From: Streptomyces naganishii JCM 4654
GTDB taxonomy: Bacteria; Actinomycetota; Actinomycetes; Streptomycetales; Streptomycetaceae
Length of the DNA: 64,000 nt
Assembly: GCF_014650575.1 (NCBI RefSeq)
Contig: NZ_BMVF01000002.1
Span: 186,001-250,000, forward strand
Direction: 5' to 3'
Numbering within the stretch: the first letter of the stretch is position 1; the number at the start of each line of letters is the position of its first letter. The notes under the pieces were generated by a model, which did not search any database, was not told the origin of the DNA, and saw only the letters and a list, made by a program, of their open reading frames with translations. Positions 16,835 through 27,228 of the stretch are shown here, one piece after another. The translations under genes and the position numbers were made by a program.

Positions 16835-17689
16835 ATGAACAGCGTTCCGCAGCACCTGCTGAGCGAGGACCGCCAGGAATACGAGCGGATCCTCGATGAG
16901 GCGCTGCGCTCCGCCCCACACCGCCCGGAGTCGGCCGGCGTGGGACAGCGGCTCAACTCCGAACAACTGCGCACCATGGCACTCGACGCCACCGCCCTGA
17001 TAACGGCGGCCGCGGCGAGCGAGTACCAGCACTACGTGAAGGTCCGCGAGGAACTGCGCCGCCCGGCCGCCACCCAGCCGACCCTGCGCGGCGCCACAAC
17101 CGCCGAGCCGGACGGCGCCACGGTGTCGCTCGCCGCCGCCGTGGGGGAGGCCGCCGAGACCACCGGCGCGGGCGCGGGCGCCGTCGTCGCCGTCCTCGCA
17201 CCCGTGCTCGCCGGCGTCGCCGCGGCGCTCTTCCTCCTCGTCGGCTACGCGCTCAAGATGCTCGACCCTGCCCCCGCCTTCGCCCAGACGATGATCACCA
17301 CCGGCTGGGTGTTCGGCGCGGTGACCGCCGCGGCGATCCTCGTGGCGGCCGTCGGACTGCTCCTCACCGCCCTGCGCAACCGCCCCTCGCCGGCGGCCGG
17401 ACCCTACGGCGAACTGGGCGAGGAGGTCGCCCGCGCCAGGGACGCCTGGCACGACGCCCTGCTCGAACGGGGCATCCTGCCCTTCCTGCGTGACGCGCTC
17501 GCCGACCCCGGCTCGGCCGCACTGCACCCCACGGCCCCCTCCGCGCCGGCCGGCCGCATCCCGCAACTGGGCTACGACCGGCCGGGCTTCAGCAGCCCCG
17601 GCGACGGGGCCCCGGGACCCCGCCCCAGCTACACCAGCCCCGACTTCACCAGCCCGGACTTCGGAGGCCCCGAACACCAGCCGGAGTGA
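16835..17689 (+). CDS. Putative membrane protein with two transmembrane helices
   Basis: 284 aa. Residues 1-~100 are charged and soluble (QEYERILDEALRSAPHRPE). Two hydrophobic segments follow, AVVAVLAPVLAGVAAALFLLVGYAL and WVFGAVTAAAILVAAVGLLLTAL. The C-terminal ~100 residues are Pro/Ser/Gly-rich with a repeated (S/D)F(T/S)SPDF pattern near the end. ATG at 16835 is favoured over 16829 because a GGGGG element sits six bases before it. It converges on thiC 61 bp downstream. No known family recognised. Confidence 0.75.
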   Translation: MNSVPQHLLSEDRQEYERILDEALRSAPHRPESAGVGQRLNSEQLRTMALDATALITAAAASEYQHYVKVREELRRPAATQPTLRGATTAEPDGATVSLAAAVGEAAETTGAGAGAVVAVLAPVLAGVAAALFLLVGYALKMLDPAPAFAQTMITTGWVFGAVTAAAILVAAVGLLLTALRNRPSPAAGPYGELGEEVARARDAWHDALLERGILPFLRDALADPGSAALHPTAPSAPAGRIPQLGYDRPGFSSPGDGAPGPRPSYTSPDFTSPDFGGPEHQPE

Positions 17690-17750
17690 GCGCCCCACCG
17701 CGAAACGGTGCGGCGCCGGCCGGTCGGGACACCCGGCAGGCCTGCCGGAA

Positions 17751-19547
<1,797 letters not shown>

Positions 19548-19608
19548 CTACGCCGGCATTACCCGGTAACAGGTTCGGCGGTCGACGCAGCGGTTCTCGT
19601 CTGTCGGT

Positions 19609-19622
19609 GTTTCATGTGAAAC
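19609..19622. other. parS-like site (one mismatch), inside TPP riboswitch
   Basis: GTTTCATGTGAAAC differs from parS at one central base. It can also fold as an RNA hairpin within the P3 arm. Confidence 0.7.
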
Positions 19623-19629
19623 GACGGAT

Positions 19630-19643
19630 GTTCCACGTGAAAC
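19630..19643. other. parS-like site (one mismatch), inside TPP riboswitch
   Basis: GTTCCACGTGAAAC differs from parS at position 4. It is 21 bp, about two helical turns, from the neighbouring copy. Confidence 0.7.
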
Positions 19644-19776
19644 ATCGCGAAGACGAAGTTCAGCGCCCTCTCAGCCCGGTGCTCCGAGCTCCCGCGTGTG
19701 CAAAGGTGCCTCCACGCTAGCGCCATGTGTGGCACGGTGAACAGTGGGCCTCCACCGTTCTTGCGATGATCGGGCG

Positions 19777-21228
19777 GTGACCACGACAGAGCAGTTCCCG
19801 CAACCGCACGGCCCGGAGGACGGTGGCCGGCGCGGACCGGGCCGGCAGCACCCGCCGCAACAGGGGCACGGCCACAGGCACGAGCCGGGGCACGGAGGCG
19901 GGCACGAGCCTGGGCACGGGGGCGGGCAGGAGCCTGGGCACGGGGGCGGCCACGGACATGGGCACTCGCACAGTCACAGCCACGGGCCCGCCACTCCCGT
20001 CTCCCAGCACCTCCGCAAGGTCATTGCGGCCATCCTGATCCCGTTCGCCGCGGCGGTGCTGGTCGGACTCGCGGTGCTGTGGCCGGGCGGCGCGCCCTCG
20101 CACCAGCGCACCGGTGTCGGCTTCGACCGTCAGACGCAGCGGGCGACGGTCACCGAAATGGCCGAGGTGAGCTGCAAGACCGTGAACGCCTCCGGCAGTT
20201 CGCCCACGCAGGCACGGTCCTCCGGCGACTGCAAGAAGGCCACGATCCGGGTCGACACCGGCAAGGACAAGGGCCGTACCTTCACCGAGATCGTGCAGCC
20301 GGACCAGCCACGGCAGTTGCACCAGGGGCAGAAGGTCGTGGTCGCCTACGAGCCCTCGGCACCCAGGGATCTGCAGTACTCGGTCGCGGACGTCGACCGG
20401 CGCCTTCCCGTGGCGCTCCTGGCCGGCATCTTCGCGCTCGCCGTCGTGGTCGTCGGGCGGATGCGCGGTGTCATGGCGCTGATCGCGCTGGCCATCAGCT
20501 TCCTGGTGCTGAGCCTCTTCGTCCTGCCCGCGATCCTTCAGGGCTCGAATCCGCTTCTCGTGGCGGTGGTGGGGTCCAGCGCCATCATGCTGATCGCCCT
20601 GTACATGTGCCACGGTCTGTCCGCCCGCACCTCTGTCGCGGTGCTCGGCACGCTGATCTCGCTGGTGCTCATCGGCGTTCTGGGCTCGCTGTTCATCGGG
20701 TGGGCCGCGCTGACCGGCAACACCGACGACAGCACCGGTCTGATCCACGGCCTGTACCCGTCGATCGACATGAGCGGGCTGCTGCTGGCCGGCGTCATCA
20801 TCGGCTCGCTCGGTGTCCTGGACGACGTGACGGTGACGCAGACGTCGGCCGTGTGGGAGCTGCACGAGGCCAATCCGGCGATGGGCTGGCGCGGGCTCTA
20901 CCGCGCGGGCATCCGGATCGGGCGCGACCACATCGCCTCCGTCGTCAACACCCTCGTCCTCGCCTACGCGGGCGCCGCGCTCCCCCTGCTGCTGCTGTTC
21001 TCCATCGCGCGGAGCGGTGTGGCGACCGTGGCCAACAGCGAACTCGTCGCCGAGGAGATCGTGCGGACGCTGGTGGGCTCGATCGGCCTGGTCGCCTCGG
21101 TGCCGGTCACCACGGCGCTCGCCGCCCTGGTCGTCTCGGCCGACCGCCCGGCGCACGGGCGGCCCAGCGCACCGCCGGCCGTGCCGGCTGCGGCGCGGGG
21201 AGGACGGGGGCGGCGGCGCAAGCGATGA
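19777..21228 (+). CDS. YibE/F family multispanning membrane protein with His-rich N-terminus
   Basis: About 483 aa. The first ~80 residues are an unusual His/Gly/Pro-rich tail built from EPGHGGG units and ending in HGHGHSHSHSHG. Then follow one hydrophobic helix, a soluble extracellular domain with two cysteines, and about seven more helices carrying the conserved GVLDDVTVTQTSAVWELHEANP block. The family is predicted to be membrane transport-related but has no proven substrate. The His tail suggests metal binding. GTG start at 19777; a longer frame to 19744 lacks a signal. It is divergent from thiC. Confidence 0.85.
   Translation: MTTTEQFPQPHGPEDGGRRGPGRQHPPQQGHGHRHEPGHGGGHEPGHGGGQEPGHGGGHGHGHSHSHSHGPATPVSQHLRKVIAAILIPFAAAVLVGLAVLWPGGAPSHQRTGVGFDRQTQRATVTEMAEVSCKTVNASGSSPTQARSSGDCKKATIRVDTGKDKGRTFTEIVQPDQPRQLHQGQKVVVAYEPSAPRDLQYSVADVDRRLPVALLAGIFALAVVVVGRMRGVMALIALAISFLVLSLFVLPAILQGSNPLLVAVVGSSAIMLIALYMCHGLSARTSVAVLGTLISLVLIGVLGSLFIGWAALTGNTDDSTGLIHGLYPSIDMSGLLLAGVIIGSLGVLDDVTVTQTSAVWELHEANPAMGWRGLYRAGIRIGRDHIASVVNTLVLAYAGAALPLLLLFSIARSGVATVANSELVAEEIVRTLVGSIGLVASVPVTTALAALVVSADRPAHGRPSAPPAVPAAARGGRGRRRKR
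19870..19985 (+). repeat. Degenerate in-frame repeats encoding (H/Q)EPGHGGG
   Basis: Three to four units of about 24 bp with core GAGCCTGGGCACGGGGGCGG lie inside the YibE/F gene and run into a His-Gly/His-Ser alternation. They should be prone to copy-number change between strains. Confidence 0.8.
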
Positions 21229-21317
21229 CCGGCGGGCCCGTCACGGGACGCCGTTGGCGCGGCGCCGGTGTCAGGGCGCAGGGCCCCGGCGTCACTCCGC
21301 GTCCGCCCGGCGGCCGG

Positions 21318-21360
21318 TGAAGCGTTACGCCGGTGCACGCGCCGTTGCCGTAACGCTTCA
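21318..21360. terminator. Bidirectional hairpin between the convergent YibE/F and ssgA genes
   Basis: TGAAGCGTTAC (21318-21328) pairs perfectly with GTAACGCTTCA (21350-21360), with a 21-base GC-rich loop that can fold further. It includes the ssgA stop codon. Placed to end both transcripts. Confidence 0.7.
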
Positions 21361-21795
21361 GCCCGCGCTCTGCTCCTCGGCCAGGATGCGGTCCAGGGCC
21401 TCGTCGAGGTGGGCGTCGAAGTCGGCGAGGGCGCCCTCCTGACCGAGCGGCACCAGCTTGTCCGTACGGTCGAGGAACGCCACCAGCGGCGCCGTGGAGG
21501 AGCGGAACAGGGCGCGGTCCCCGCCGACCTGAAGACGGATCAGCACCTCGCTCAGTGAGTCGCTGTCCGCGGGCGAGATCCGCACATCACCGTCGCCGCA
21601 CGGGGTGCCCACCCCGTCGATCAGCAATTCCCGGCCGAAGGCCCAGGTCACAGGGGCGTCCCCGGGAAGGTGGAAGGTGAGCCGTACGGCGTAGGGATCA
21701 CAGGTCTCGTACCGCAGCTCCACCGGGATGCGGAAGGAGAGCTCCTCGGACACGAGAAAGCTCATCATGACCTCTGCCTGTACGGACTCGCGCAT
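21358..21795 (-). CDS. ssgA: SsgA, sporulation-specific cell-division activator
   Basis: 145 aa SsgA-like protein (SALP). SALPs occur only in sporulating actinomycetes; SsgA activates sporulation septation and marks sites of septum and tip formation. Seen: VSEELSFRIPVELRYETCDPYAVRLTFHLPG, VTWAFGRELLIDG, and a C-terminal PLVAFLDRTDKLVPLG close to known SsgA sequences. Start: ATG at 21795 has GGGG upstream; the internal ATG pair at 21768/21765 is also used in some annotations and gives 136 or 135 aa. It lies directly downstream of ssgR on the same strand. Confidence 0.93.
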   Translation of the reverse strand: MRESVQAEVMMSFLVSEELSFRIPVELRYETCDPYAVRLTFHLPGDAPVTWAFGRELLIDGVGTPCGDGDVRISPADSDSLSEVLIRLQVGGDRALFRSSTAPLVAFLDRTDKLVPLGQEGALADFDAHLDEALDRILAEEQSAG

Positions 21796-21892
21796 CGCTA
21801 CCCCGTGATCTGCCGTCGACTGGCCGGGAATCATCCCCGTGACACTGTGGCATCTTGCTGAACGTACACGGTAGATCACAAGGAGTGAGTTT

Positions 21893-22783
21893 TCAGATAC
21901 TGATAGAGAGCGCGAGCGCGCCCAGGTGTTCTCCGACCTCGCTCTGCAGCTGCCGTGCCGCGGGCATCAGCCGGCCGGCCTGGCGGGCCGGCAGGGAGAG
22001 GGCCACGGTGGCCGCGACCGCGCCCGCCGTGATGGGGACGGCCGCGCAGACGGTCCCGAGCGCGTACTCCTGCCGCTCGGTGACCGGTTCCGTCCGCCGC
22101 AGCCGCCCCAGGCGCCGCAGGAGGGTGTGGTCGTCACGCACCGTGTACGGGGTCAGCGAGCTCACGGGATGGCGGTCGAGGTGGTCGCGGCGGGCGTCCT
22201 CGTCGAGCTGGGACAGCAGGCACTGGCCGACGGCGTGCGCGTGCCCGGTCTCGCGGAAGTCGGCCCACTCCTCGACCGCCGGGCTGCCGGGGCTGTCGGA
22301 GACGCACAGGACGTCGATCTCGCCGTCCTGGTAGGCCGCGTAGTACACCGGCGCACCGATCAGATCCCGCCACTGCGCGAGCAGGCCGGCGATCGTGCTG
22401 CGACGTTTCTGCGCCGCTCCGCTGCTGCCCAGCCGCTCCGCCGCCTCACCGAGGAAGAACAGCCCGCGGTCGCGCTGGAGATAGCCCTCGTGGACGAGGG
22501 TGCGCAGCAGGTGGTAGGTGGTCGGCAGGGCCAGGCCGGTCTCGCGGGCCAGTTGCTTCGCGGGGGCGCCGTACTCGTGCCGGGCGACGGTCTCCAGCAG
22601 GCGCATAGCGCGCTGCACGGAGGCGATGAGGGTGGTCGGGGACTGCTGCTCCGGCACCGAGGCGCAGGGCCGCTCCGCGGGGTCCGAGGAGCGCGGCTGG
22701 GCGGGGAGCGCCGTCGAGTGGCCGGGGGCCCTGGGTGCGGGCGGCACGAGCCGTTGTGCGGAGGCGGTGTCAGCCGTGGCCAA
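21893..22783 (-). CDS. ssgR: SsgR, IclR-family activator of ssgA
   Basis: About 296 aa from a TTG start with GGGAG six bases upstream; the start is uncertain (a GTG at 22657 would give a more typical ~254 aa). The winged helix begins at ASVQRAMRLLETVARHEYGAPAKQLARETGLALPTTYHLLRTL and is followed by an IclR effector domain. In S. coelicolor SsgR is required for ssgA transcription, and the gene position 97 bp upstream of ssgA matches. No TTA codon is seen in either gene. Confidence 0.88.
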   Translation of the reverse strand: MATADTASAQRLVPPAPRAPGHSTALPAQPRSSDPAERPCASVPEQQSPTTLIASVQRAMRLLETVARHEYGAPAKQLARETGLALPTTYHLLRTLVHEGYLQRDRGLFFLGEAAERLGSSGAAQKRRSTIAGLLAQWRDLIGAPVYYAAYQDGEIDVLCVSDSPGSPAVEEWADFRETGHAHAVGQCLLSQLDEDARRDHLDRHPVSSLTPYTVRDDHTLLRRLGRLRRTEPVTERQEYALGTVCAAVPITAGAVAATVALSLPARQAGRLMPAARQLQSEVGEHLGALALSISI

Positions 22784-22981
22784 GGGGCACTCCCGTAGCG
22801 CGAGGGGGCAGCCCGTGCGGGGGAACACGGGGAGGGCGTGTACGCCGCTCGCGGGGTCCGGCCCCGCGTTGACTCCGGACCTTATCCGCCTGTCGCCGCT
22901 CGGGGGCCGTTCGTGCGCGAAACTTCCCTCCCGCGAGGGAACCGGTGATTCCTGTTACCGGTCACCGGTGCCCCGCGTTCC
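22784..22981. other. Intergenic region upstream of ssgR
   Basis: No gene seen. It should hold the ssgR promoter. The only visible structure is a short ACCGGT-C-ACCGGT direct repeat at about 22958-22970. Confidence 0.4.
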
Positions 22982-23194
22982 TCACCAGTCGCCGCGCGAG
23001 GACGAGCTCGAGGTGAACTTGCGCACGATGTAGATGAGGCCGCCGACCAGCGCCACGAAGACCAGCAACTTGAACAGCAGGCCGATCACGACGCCGACCA
23101 CGCTCACGATCACGCTGCCGAACACGACCAGGGCGATGACCGGCACCGCGACCCACTTCACCCACCACGGCAGACCCGCGAAGATCTCTCGCAT
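22982..23194 (-). CDS. Small membrane protein, DUF5326-like
   Basis: 70 aa. A short amphipathic start MREIFAGLPWWVKW is followed by two closely spaced hydrophobic helices (VAVPVIALVVFGSVIVSVVGVVIG and LVFVALVGGLIYIV) and a Ser/Arg-rich tail. Actinobacterial family without assigned function. Its own start ATG at 23194 follows an AGAGGT-type ribosome-binding site. Confidence 0.8.
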   Translation of the reverse strand: MREIFAGLPWWVKWVAVPVIALVVFGSVIVSVVGVVIGLLFKLLVFVALVGGLIYIVRKFTSSSSSRGDW

Positions 23195-23372
23195 TGTCCT
23201 CGTCCTTACCTCTCCGCCCGCCCAGTACCGGGTCCTGTCGGTGCCCGCGCCGCCAGGCGCGGGCCCTCGTCGATGTCCTGCTTCGATGCTAGGGGCGGGC
23301 AGGGGTCCGGCGGGGGGTCCGCGTCCCTTGTCCTCCCCTGACCGTTCCCCTAGGGAACCCCGAGACGGCGCC

Positions 23373-23690
23373 TCAGGCTTCGGGTGGAGAGAACACCACC
23401 AGGACCCTCAGGTCCTCGCTGATGTGGTGGAACTTGTGGGCGACCCCGGCCGGCACGTACACCACGCTGCCGCGCGCCACCTCGGTCGTCTCCAGGCCGA
23501 CGGTGATCGAGGCGCGTCCGCTGACGACGACGTACACCTCGTCCTGGCTGTGGGGGTTCTGCGGGTCGTGCGCGCCCGCGTCGAGCGCGTAGAGGCCGAC
23601 CGACATGTTCCGCTCCCGCAGGAACTGAAGGTAGGCGCCCTCGTTGGCGGCTCGCTCCGCCTCCAGTTCGTCCAGCCTGAATGCCTTCAT
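23373..23690 (-). CDS. Cupin domain protein
   Basis: 105 aa single-domain cupin. The beta-barrel motifs are visible: PHSQDEVYVVVSGRASITVG (motif 1, with His and Glu ligands) and YVPAGVAHKFHHI (motif 2, with a His ligand). It could be a small metal-dependent enzyme or a ligand sensor. The ATG at 23690 is chosen because the MKAFRLDELEAERAANEGAYLQFL start is compact; a longer frame extending to 24275 is an overlap on the opposite strand of the next two genes. It is divergent from the holin-like protein. Confidence 0.85.
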   Translation of the reverse strand: MKAFRLDELEAERAANEGAYLQFLRERNMSVGLYALDAGAHDPQNPHSQDEVYVVVSGRASITVGLETTEVARGSVVYVPAGVAHKFHHISEDLRVLVVFSPPEA

Positions 23691-23738
23691 CGCCCTCGCC
23701 CGTATTCGTAGTCGATCTCGTCTGCCACGATCAGACAC

Positions 23739-24116
23739 ATGAAGAATTTCGTAGTCAAGACGATCGCCAACGCGGGCGCCCTGGCGGTCGCCGTCTGGCT
23801 GCTCGACAAGATCACCCTGACCGGCGACAGCACGGCGAAGGAGGCCGGCACGCTGATAGTCGTCGCCCTGGTCTTCGGGCTGGTGAACTTCCTGGTCAAG
23901 CCGATCGTGAAGGTGCTGACCTTCCCGCTGTTCATCCTGACGCTCGGACTGATCACCCTGGTCGTCAACGCGCTCATGCTGCTGCTGACCTCGTGGGTGT
24001 GCGGCAAGCTGCACCTGAGCTTCCACGTCGAGGGCTTCTGGACCGCCGTCCTGGGCGGCCTGATCATCTCGGTCGTCTCCTGGGCCCTGCACATGATCCT
24101 GCCGGACGAGGACTGA
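23739..24116 (+). CDS. Phage-holin-4-like small membrane protein
   Basis: 125 aa with four hydrophobic segments: an N-terminal ANAGALAVAVWLLDKI, a middle pair around FGLVNFLVKPIVKVLTFPLFILTLGLITLVVNALMLLLTSW, and a C-terminal LGGLIISVVSWALHMIL. This is the PF04020 pattern, once likened to phage holins but widespread on chromosomes with no proven lytic role. The ATG at 23739 has no clear Shine-Dalgarno sequence and may be leaderless. Confidence 0.83.
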   Translation: MKNFVVKTIANAGALAVAVWLLDKITLTGDSTAKEAGTLIVVALVFGLVNFLVKPIVKVLTFPLFILTLGLITLVVNALMLLLTSWVCGKLHLSFHVEGFWTAVLGGLIISVVSWALHMILPDED

Positions 24117-24204
24117 GCGGGTCCGGAAGGTCTTCTGAGATGGTGGAGACGGCGGGCACCTGCGTGCTCGCCGCGGAAAGGGAGCAAGTGGAGGGACGGG
24201 CGGC

Positions 24205-25344
24205 ATGAGCGATTCGACTGCGGGCGACCGGGACGGCACGCGCGTGGTGCGCGCCGGGCTGCCCGAACCGGTCAAGCACGAACCGACGCTGCCCGGCCCG
24301 GTCTTCGCCGCCCACTTCCACCTGCCGGGCGACCCGACCGGCCCATACGCCTACGGACGGGACGAGAACCCCACCTGGACGCTGCTGGAGCGGGCCATCG
24401 GCGAGCTGGAGGCCCCCGGGCAGGGGGACGTGGAGACCTTGGCGTTCGGCTCGGGCATGGCCGCCATCTCCTCGGTGCTCTTCTCGCAGCTGCGCGCGGG
24501 GGACGCGGTGGTCCTGCCGGACGACGGCTACCAGGCGCTGCCGCTTGCCGGGCAGCAGCTCGAGGCGTACGGCATCGAGGTGCGCACCGCGCCGACCGGC
24601 GGGGACGCCCAGCTCGAGCTGCTGGAGGGCGCCCGGCTGCTGTGGATCGAGTCCCCGTGCAACCCGGGGCTCGACGTGTGCGACATCCGGCGGCTGGCCG
24701 AGGCGGCGCACGCGCGCGGCGCGCTGGTCGCCGTCGACAACACGCTCGCCACCCCGCTCGGGCAGCGTCCCCTGGAGCTGGGCGCGGACTTCGCCGTGGC
24801 CAGCGGCACCAAGCAGCTCACCGGGCACGGCGACATCCTGCTGGGCTATGTGGCGGGCCGTGAGGGCGAGGCCATGGCGGCCGTGCGCCGCTGGCGCAAG
24901 ATCGTCGGGGCGATCCCGGGCCCCATGGAGGCCTGGCTCGCACATCGCTCCATCGCCACCCTGCAACTGCGCGCGGACCGGCAGAACGCGACGGCTCTGG
25001 CGCTGGCCGAGGCGCTGAGCACCCGCGAGGACGTCACCGGGCTGCGCTATCCGGGGCTGCCCGGCGATCCCTCGCACAAGGTCGCCGCACGGCAGATGCG
25101 GCGCTTCGGGTGCGTGGTGTCCTTCACGCTGGCCACGCGCGCGCGTGCCGACCGTTTCCTCGACGCCCTGCGGCTCGTGGACGACGCGACGAGTTTCGGC
25201 GGGGTGCGCTCCACGGCCGAGCGGCGCGGGCGCTGGGGCGGCGACGCGGTGCCGGAGGGCTTCATCCGCATGTCGGTGGGCGCCGAGGACCCCGAGGACC
25301 TGGTGGCGGATGTGATGCGGGCGCTGGACGAGTCGGCCGGGTGA
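24205..25344 (+). CDS. Cystathionine gamma-lyase/synthase family PLP enzyme
   Basis: 379 aa Cys/Met metabolism PLP enzyme. Seen: YGRDENPTWTLLERAIGELE (PLP phosphate-binding region), the LWIESPCNPGLDVCDI stretch, DNTLATPLGQ, and the active-site lysine Lys203 in ASGTKQLTGHGD. It likely cleaves cystathionine to cysteine or acts on a related sulfur amino acid; synthase versus lyase cannot be resolved by eye. ATG at 24205, with GGAGGGACGGGCGGC before it. A hairpin terminator follows. Confidence 0.9.
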   Translation: MSDSTAGDRDGTRVVRAGLPEPVKHEPTLPGPVFAAHFHLPGDPTGPYAYGRDENPTWTLLERAIGELEAPGQGDVETLAFGSGMAAISSVLFSQLRAGDAVVLPDDGYQALPLAGQQLEAYGIEVRTAPTGGDAQLELLEGARLLWIESPCNPGLDVCDIRRLAEAAHARGALVAVDNTLATPLGQRPLELGADFAVASGTKQLTGHGDILLGYVAGREGEAMAAVRRWRKIVGAIPGPMEAWLAHRSIATLQLRADRQNATALALAEALSTREDVTGLRYPGLPGDPSHKVAARQMRRFGCVVSFTLATRARADRFLDALRLVDDATSFGGVRSTAERRGRWGGDAVPEGFIRMSVGAEDPEDLVADVMRALDESAG

Positions 25345-25389
25345 CCTTCCCCGCGGACACCGGTCGGTGTCCGGCTACGCACGACGGAC

Positions 25390-25420
25390 GGTCCGAGCCT
25401 CCCCCCTCATGGCTCGGACC
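25390..25420. terminator. Hairpin terminator after the cystathionine lyase-like gene
   Basis: Perfect 10-bp inverted repeat GGTCCGAGCC / GGCTCGGACC with an 11-base loop, 46 bp after the stop. Confidence 0.8.
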
Positions 25421-25503
25421 GCCCTCGGTTCCGCGCGCGAAGAACCGCGCGACCAAGGCTAGTTGACTCTGTGTCAGTGTCCAATCACGGTAGCGACAGA
25501 GAC

Positions 25504-25521
25504 CTATCGACATATTTATAG
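25504..25521 (+). promoter_or_regulatory. Candidate LysR operator/promoter
   Basis: An AT-rich island of the form CTAT-N10-ATAG lies 55 bp before the LysR-type start. AT-rich interrupted dyads of the T-N11-A class are the usual LysR binding form, so autoregulation is plausible. Confidence 0.35.
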
Positions 25522-25575
25522 TTGGGCGCGGGCCGGGGGGCCGGAAGACAGGGCACCGACAGGGGAGGGCGTGCC

Positions 25576-26481
25576 GTGGACCTGGCACTGCTGCGTACGT
25601 TCGTGACCGTGCACCGGGCGGGCTCGTTCACCCGGGCCGCCGCGCTGCTCGGCCTTTCCCAGCCGGCCGTCACCTCCCAGATACGCACGCTGGAACGGCA
25701 GCTGGGCCGTCCCCTGTTCCTGCGCCAGGCCCGCGGTGTGACGCCCACGACCATCGGGGACGAGCTCGCCCACAAGGCCGCGCCGCACCTGGACGCCCTG
25801 GTGGAGATCACCGAGTCGGGCCTCGACGAGAAATCCCGGTTACGCACCCTCCATCTGGCCGGGCCGCCCGAGTTCACCGCCGAGCGGGCGCTGCCCGCGC
25901 TCACCGGGCTCGCCGCCGAGGACGGGCAGGGCCTCGCGCTGCGCGCCTCCTTCGGCACCGCCGAGGAGGTCCTGGAGGGACTCTCCGCCGGGCACCACGA
26001 TCTGGCCATCAGCACGGCCCGGCCACGTGGCGCGCTGCTCACCGCGGCTCCCCTGTGCGACGAGGAGCACGTCCTGGTCGCCGCTCCGCGCTGGGCGGCC
26101 GGAACGGGTGTGCCGCCGCTGCGCCGAGAGGACGTCTCGGCGCTGGACGGCGTCCCCGTGATCGAGGTCCACGAGTCGCTGCCCTTCGTCTCCCGCTACT
26201 GGCTCTCCGTCTTCGACGCGCGGCCGGCCGGGCCCGGCACCGTGATCGTCCCGGATCTGCGCGCGGTCCTGGCCTGCGCGGTGGCGGGTGCGGGACTCGC
26301 GGTGCTGCCCCGCTATCTGTGCGCGGAGGCTCTGCGCCGCGGTGATGTGCTCGCTCTTCACGAACCGGCGGTGCCGCCCCTGCGGACCTACTTCCTGGTG
26401 GTCCGCACCGGCACCCTGGCGTTGCCGCATGTCGCGCGGGCCCACGAGCGGCTGTTCCAGGCGGCGGCGGACTGGTGCTGA
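25576..26481 (+). CDS. LysR-family transcriptional regulator with a TTA codon
   Basis: 301 aa. The N-terminal winged helix DLALLRTFVTVHRAGSFTRAAALLGLSQPAVTSQIRTLERQLGRPLFLR is followed by a substrate-binding domain. GTG at 25576 is six bases after GGAGGG. Leu89 is encoded by TTA (25840-25842), so expression should need bldA. The adjacent genes (a cystathionine lyase-like enzyme before, a Nudix protein after) point the same way; unlike classic LysR loci there is no divergent target gene, so the regulated gene is not obvious. Confidence 0.92.
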   Translation: MDLALLRTFVTVHRAGSFTRAAALLGLSQPAVTSQIRTLERQLGRPLFLRQARGVTPTTIGDELAHKAAPHLDALVEITESGLDEKSRLRTLHLAGPPEFTAERALPALTGLAAEDGQGLALRASFGTAEEVLEGLSAGHHDLAISTARPRGALLTAAPLCDEEHVLVAAPRWAAGTGVPPLRREDVSALDGVPVIEVHESLPFVSRYWLSVFDARPAGPGTVIVPDLRAVLACAVAGAGLAVLPRYLCAEALRRGDVLALHEPAVPPLRTYFLVVRTGTLALPHVARAHERLFQAAADWC

Positions 26482-26534
26482 GCGCCCGTCCGGGGTCCGT
26501 CACCCGGTGAGCTCACGTGGTCGCGTTTCGCGAT

Positions 26535-26548
26535 GTTTCATGTGGAAC
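26535..26548. other. Degenerate parS-like site (two mismatches)
   Basis: GTTTCATGTGGAAC, intergenic and 21 bp before the Nudix start. Its intergenic position makes it a better candidate than chance matches in coding DNA, but binding is doubtful. Confidence 0.4.
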
Positions 26549-26569
26549 CAGCCGGGCCACATTTCTCCC

Positions 26570-27052
26570 ATGACCGTCCGACCCGTGGTCAAGCGCACCG
26601 CCCGCGCCGTTCTCCTCGACGGTGACGACCTGATCCTGATCAAGCGCACCAAGCCTGGCGTCGATCCCTACTGGGTCACTCCCGGCGGCGGGGTCGAACC
26701 GGGGGACACGACCGTCGTCGACGCCCTGCACCGCGAGGTGTACGAGGAGCTCGGCGCGAAGGTCACCGACGTGGTGCCGTGTTTCGTGGACACCGTGGAG
26801 CACATCGGCGAGGACGGTGGCGCGACCGGCGTCAAAGTGCAGCACTTCTTCGTCTGCCGGCTGGAGTCCATGGACCCCGCCCTGCGGCACGGGCCCGAGA
26901 TCGACGAGCCCACCGGTGAGTACGAGATCGTCCGCGTGCCGTTCACCCGGGTCGGCATCGCCTCCGTGCACCTCGTCCCGCTCTCGCTGCGCCACTACCT
27001 GGACGGCAACATCGAGGGCGTACGCGCCATGCACGCCCCCGACCTGGGCTGA
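26570..27052 (+). CDS. Nudix hydrolase
   Basis: 160 aa. The Nudix box reads GGGVEPGDTTVVDALHREVYEELGA, matching Gx5Ex7REUxEExGU. The family hydrolyses nucleoside diphosphate derivatives; substrate unknown. ATG at 26570 gives a compact start MTVRPVVKRTARAVLL. A longer open frame from 26288 runs through the LysR gene and is not credible. Confidence 0.9.
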   Translation: MTVRPVVKRTARAVLLDGDDLILIKRTKPGVDPYWVTPGGGVEPGDTTVVDALHREVYEELGAKVTDVVPCFVDTVEHIGEDGGATGVKVQHFFVCRLESMDPALRHGPEIDEPTGEYEIVRVPFTRVGIASVHLVPLSLRHYLDGNIEGVRAMHAPDLG

Positions 27053-27079
27053 CACGGCCGGCCACACCCTGGGCGGGAC

Positions 27080-27093
27080 GTTTCACGTGAAAC
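27080..27093. other. parS site (exact)
   Basis: Exact 14-bp parS, extended to a 22-bp perfect palindrome (27076-27097). Intergenic, between the Nudix and GNAT genes. Confidence 0.95.
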
Positions 27094-27228
27094 GTCCGGC
27101 CGGTCCTCCAGCGGGGTGCGCCGGGGCCACGGCCCGCCGCGCGGTCGGGCCACGAGATGGCCAAAACCACGTACGTCTCCCCCGAAACGGGTGGACGCCG
27201 AGGGCGCCCATCGGACAGCCTGACCTGC

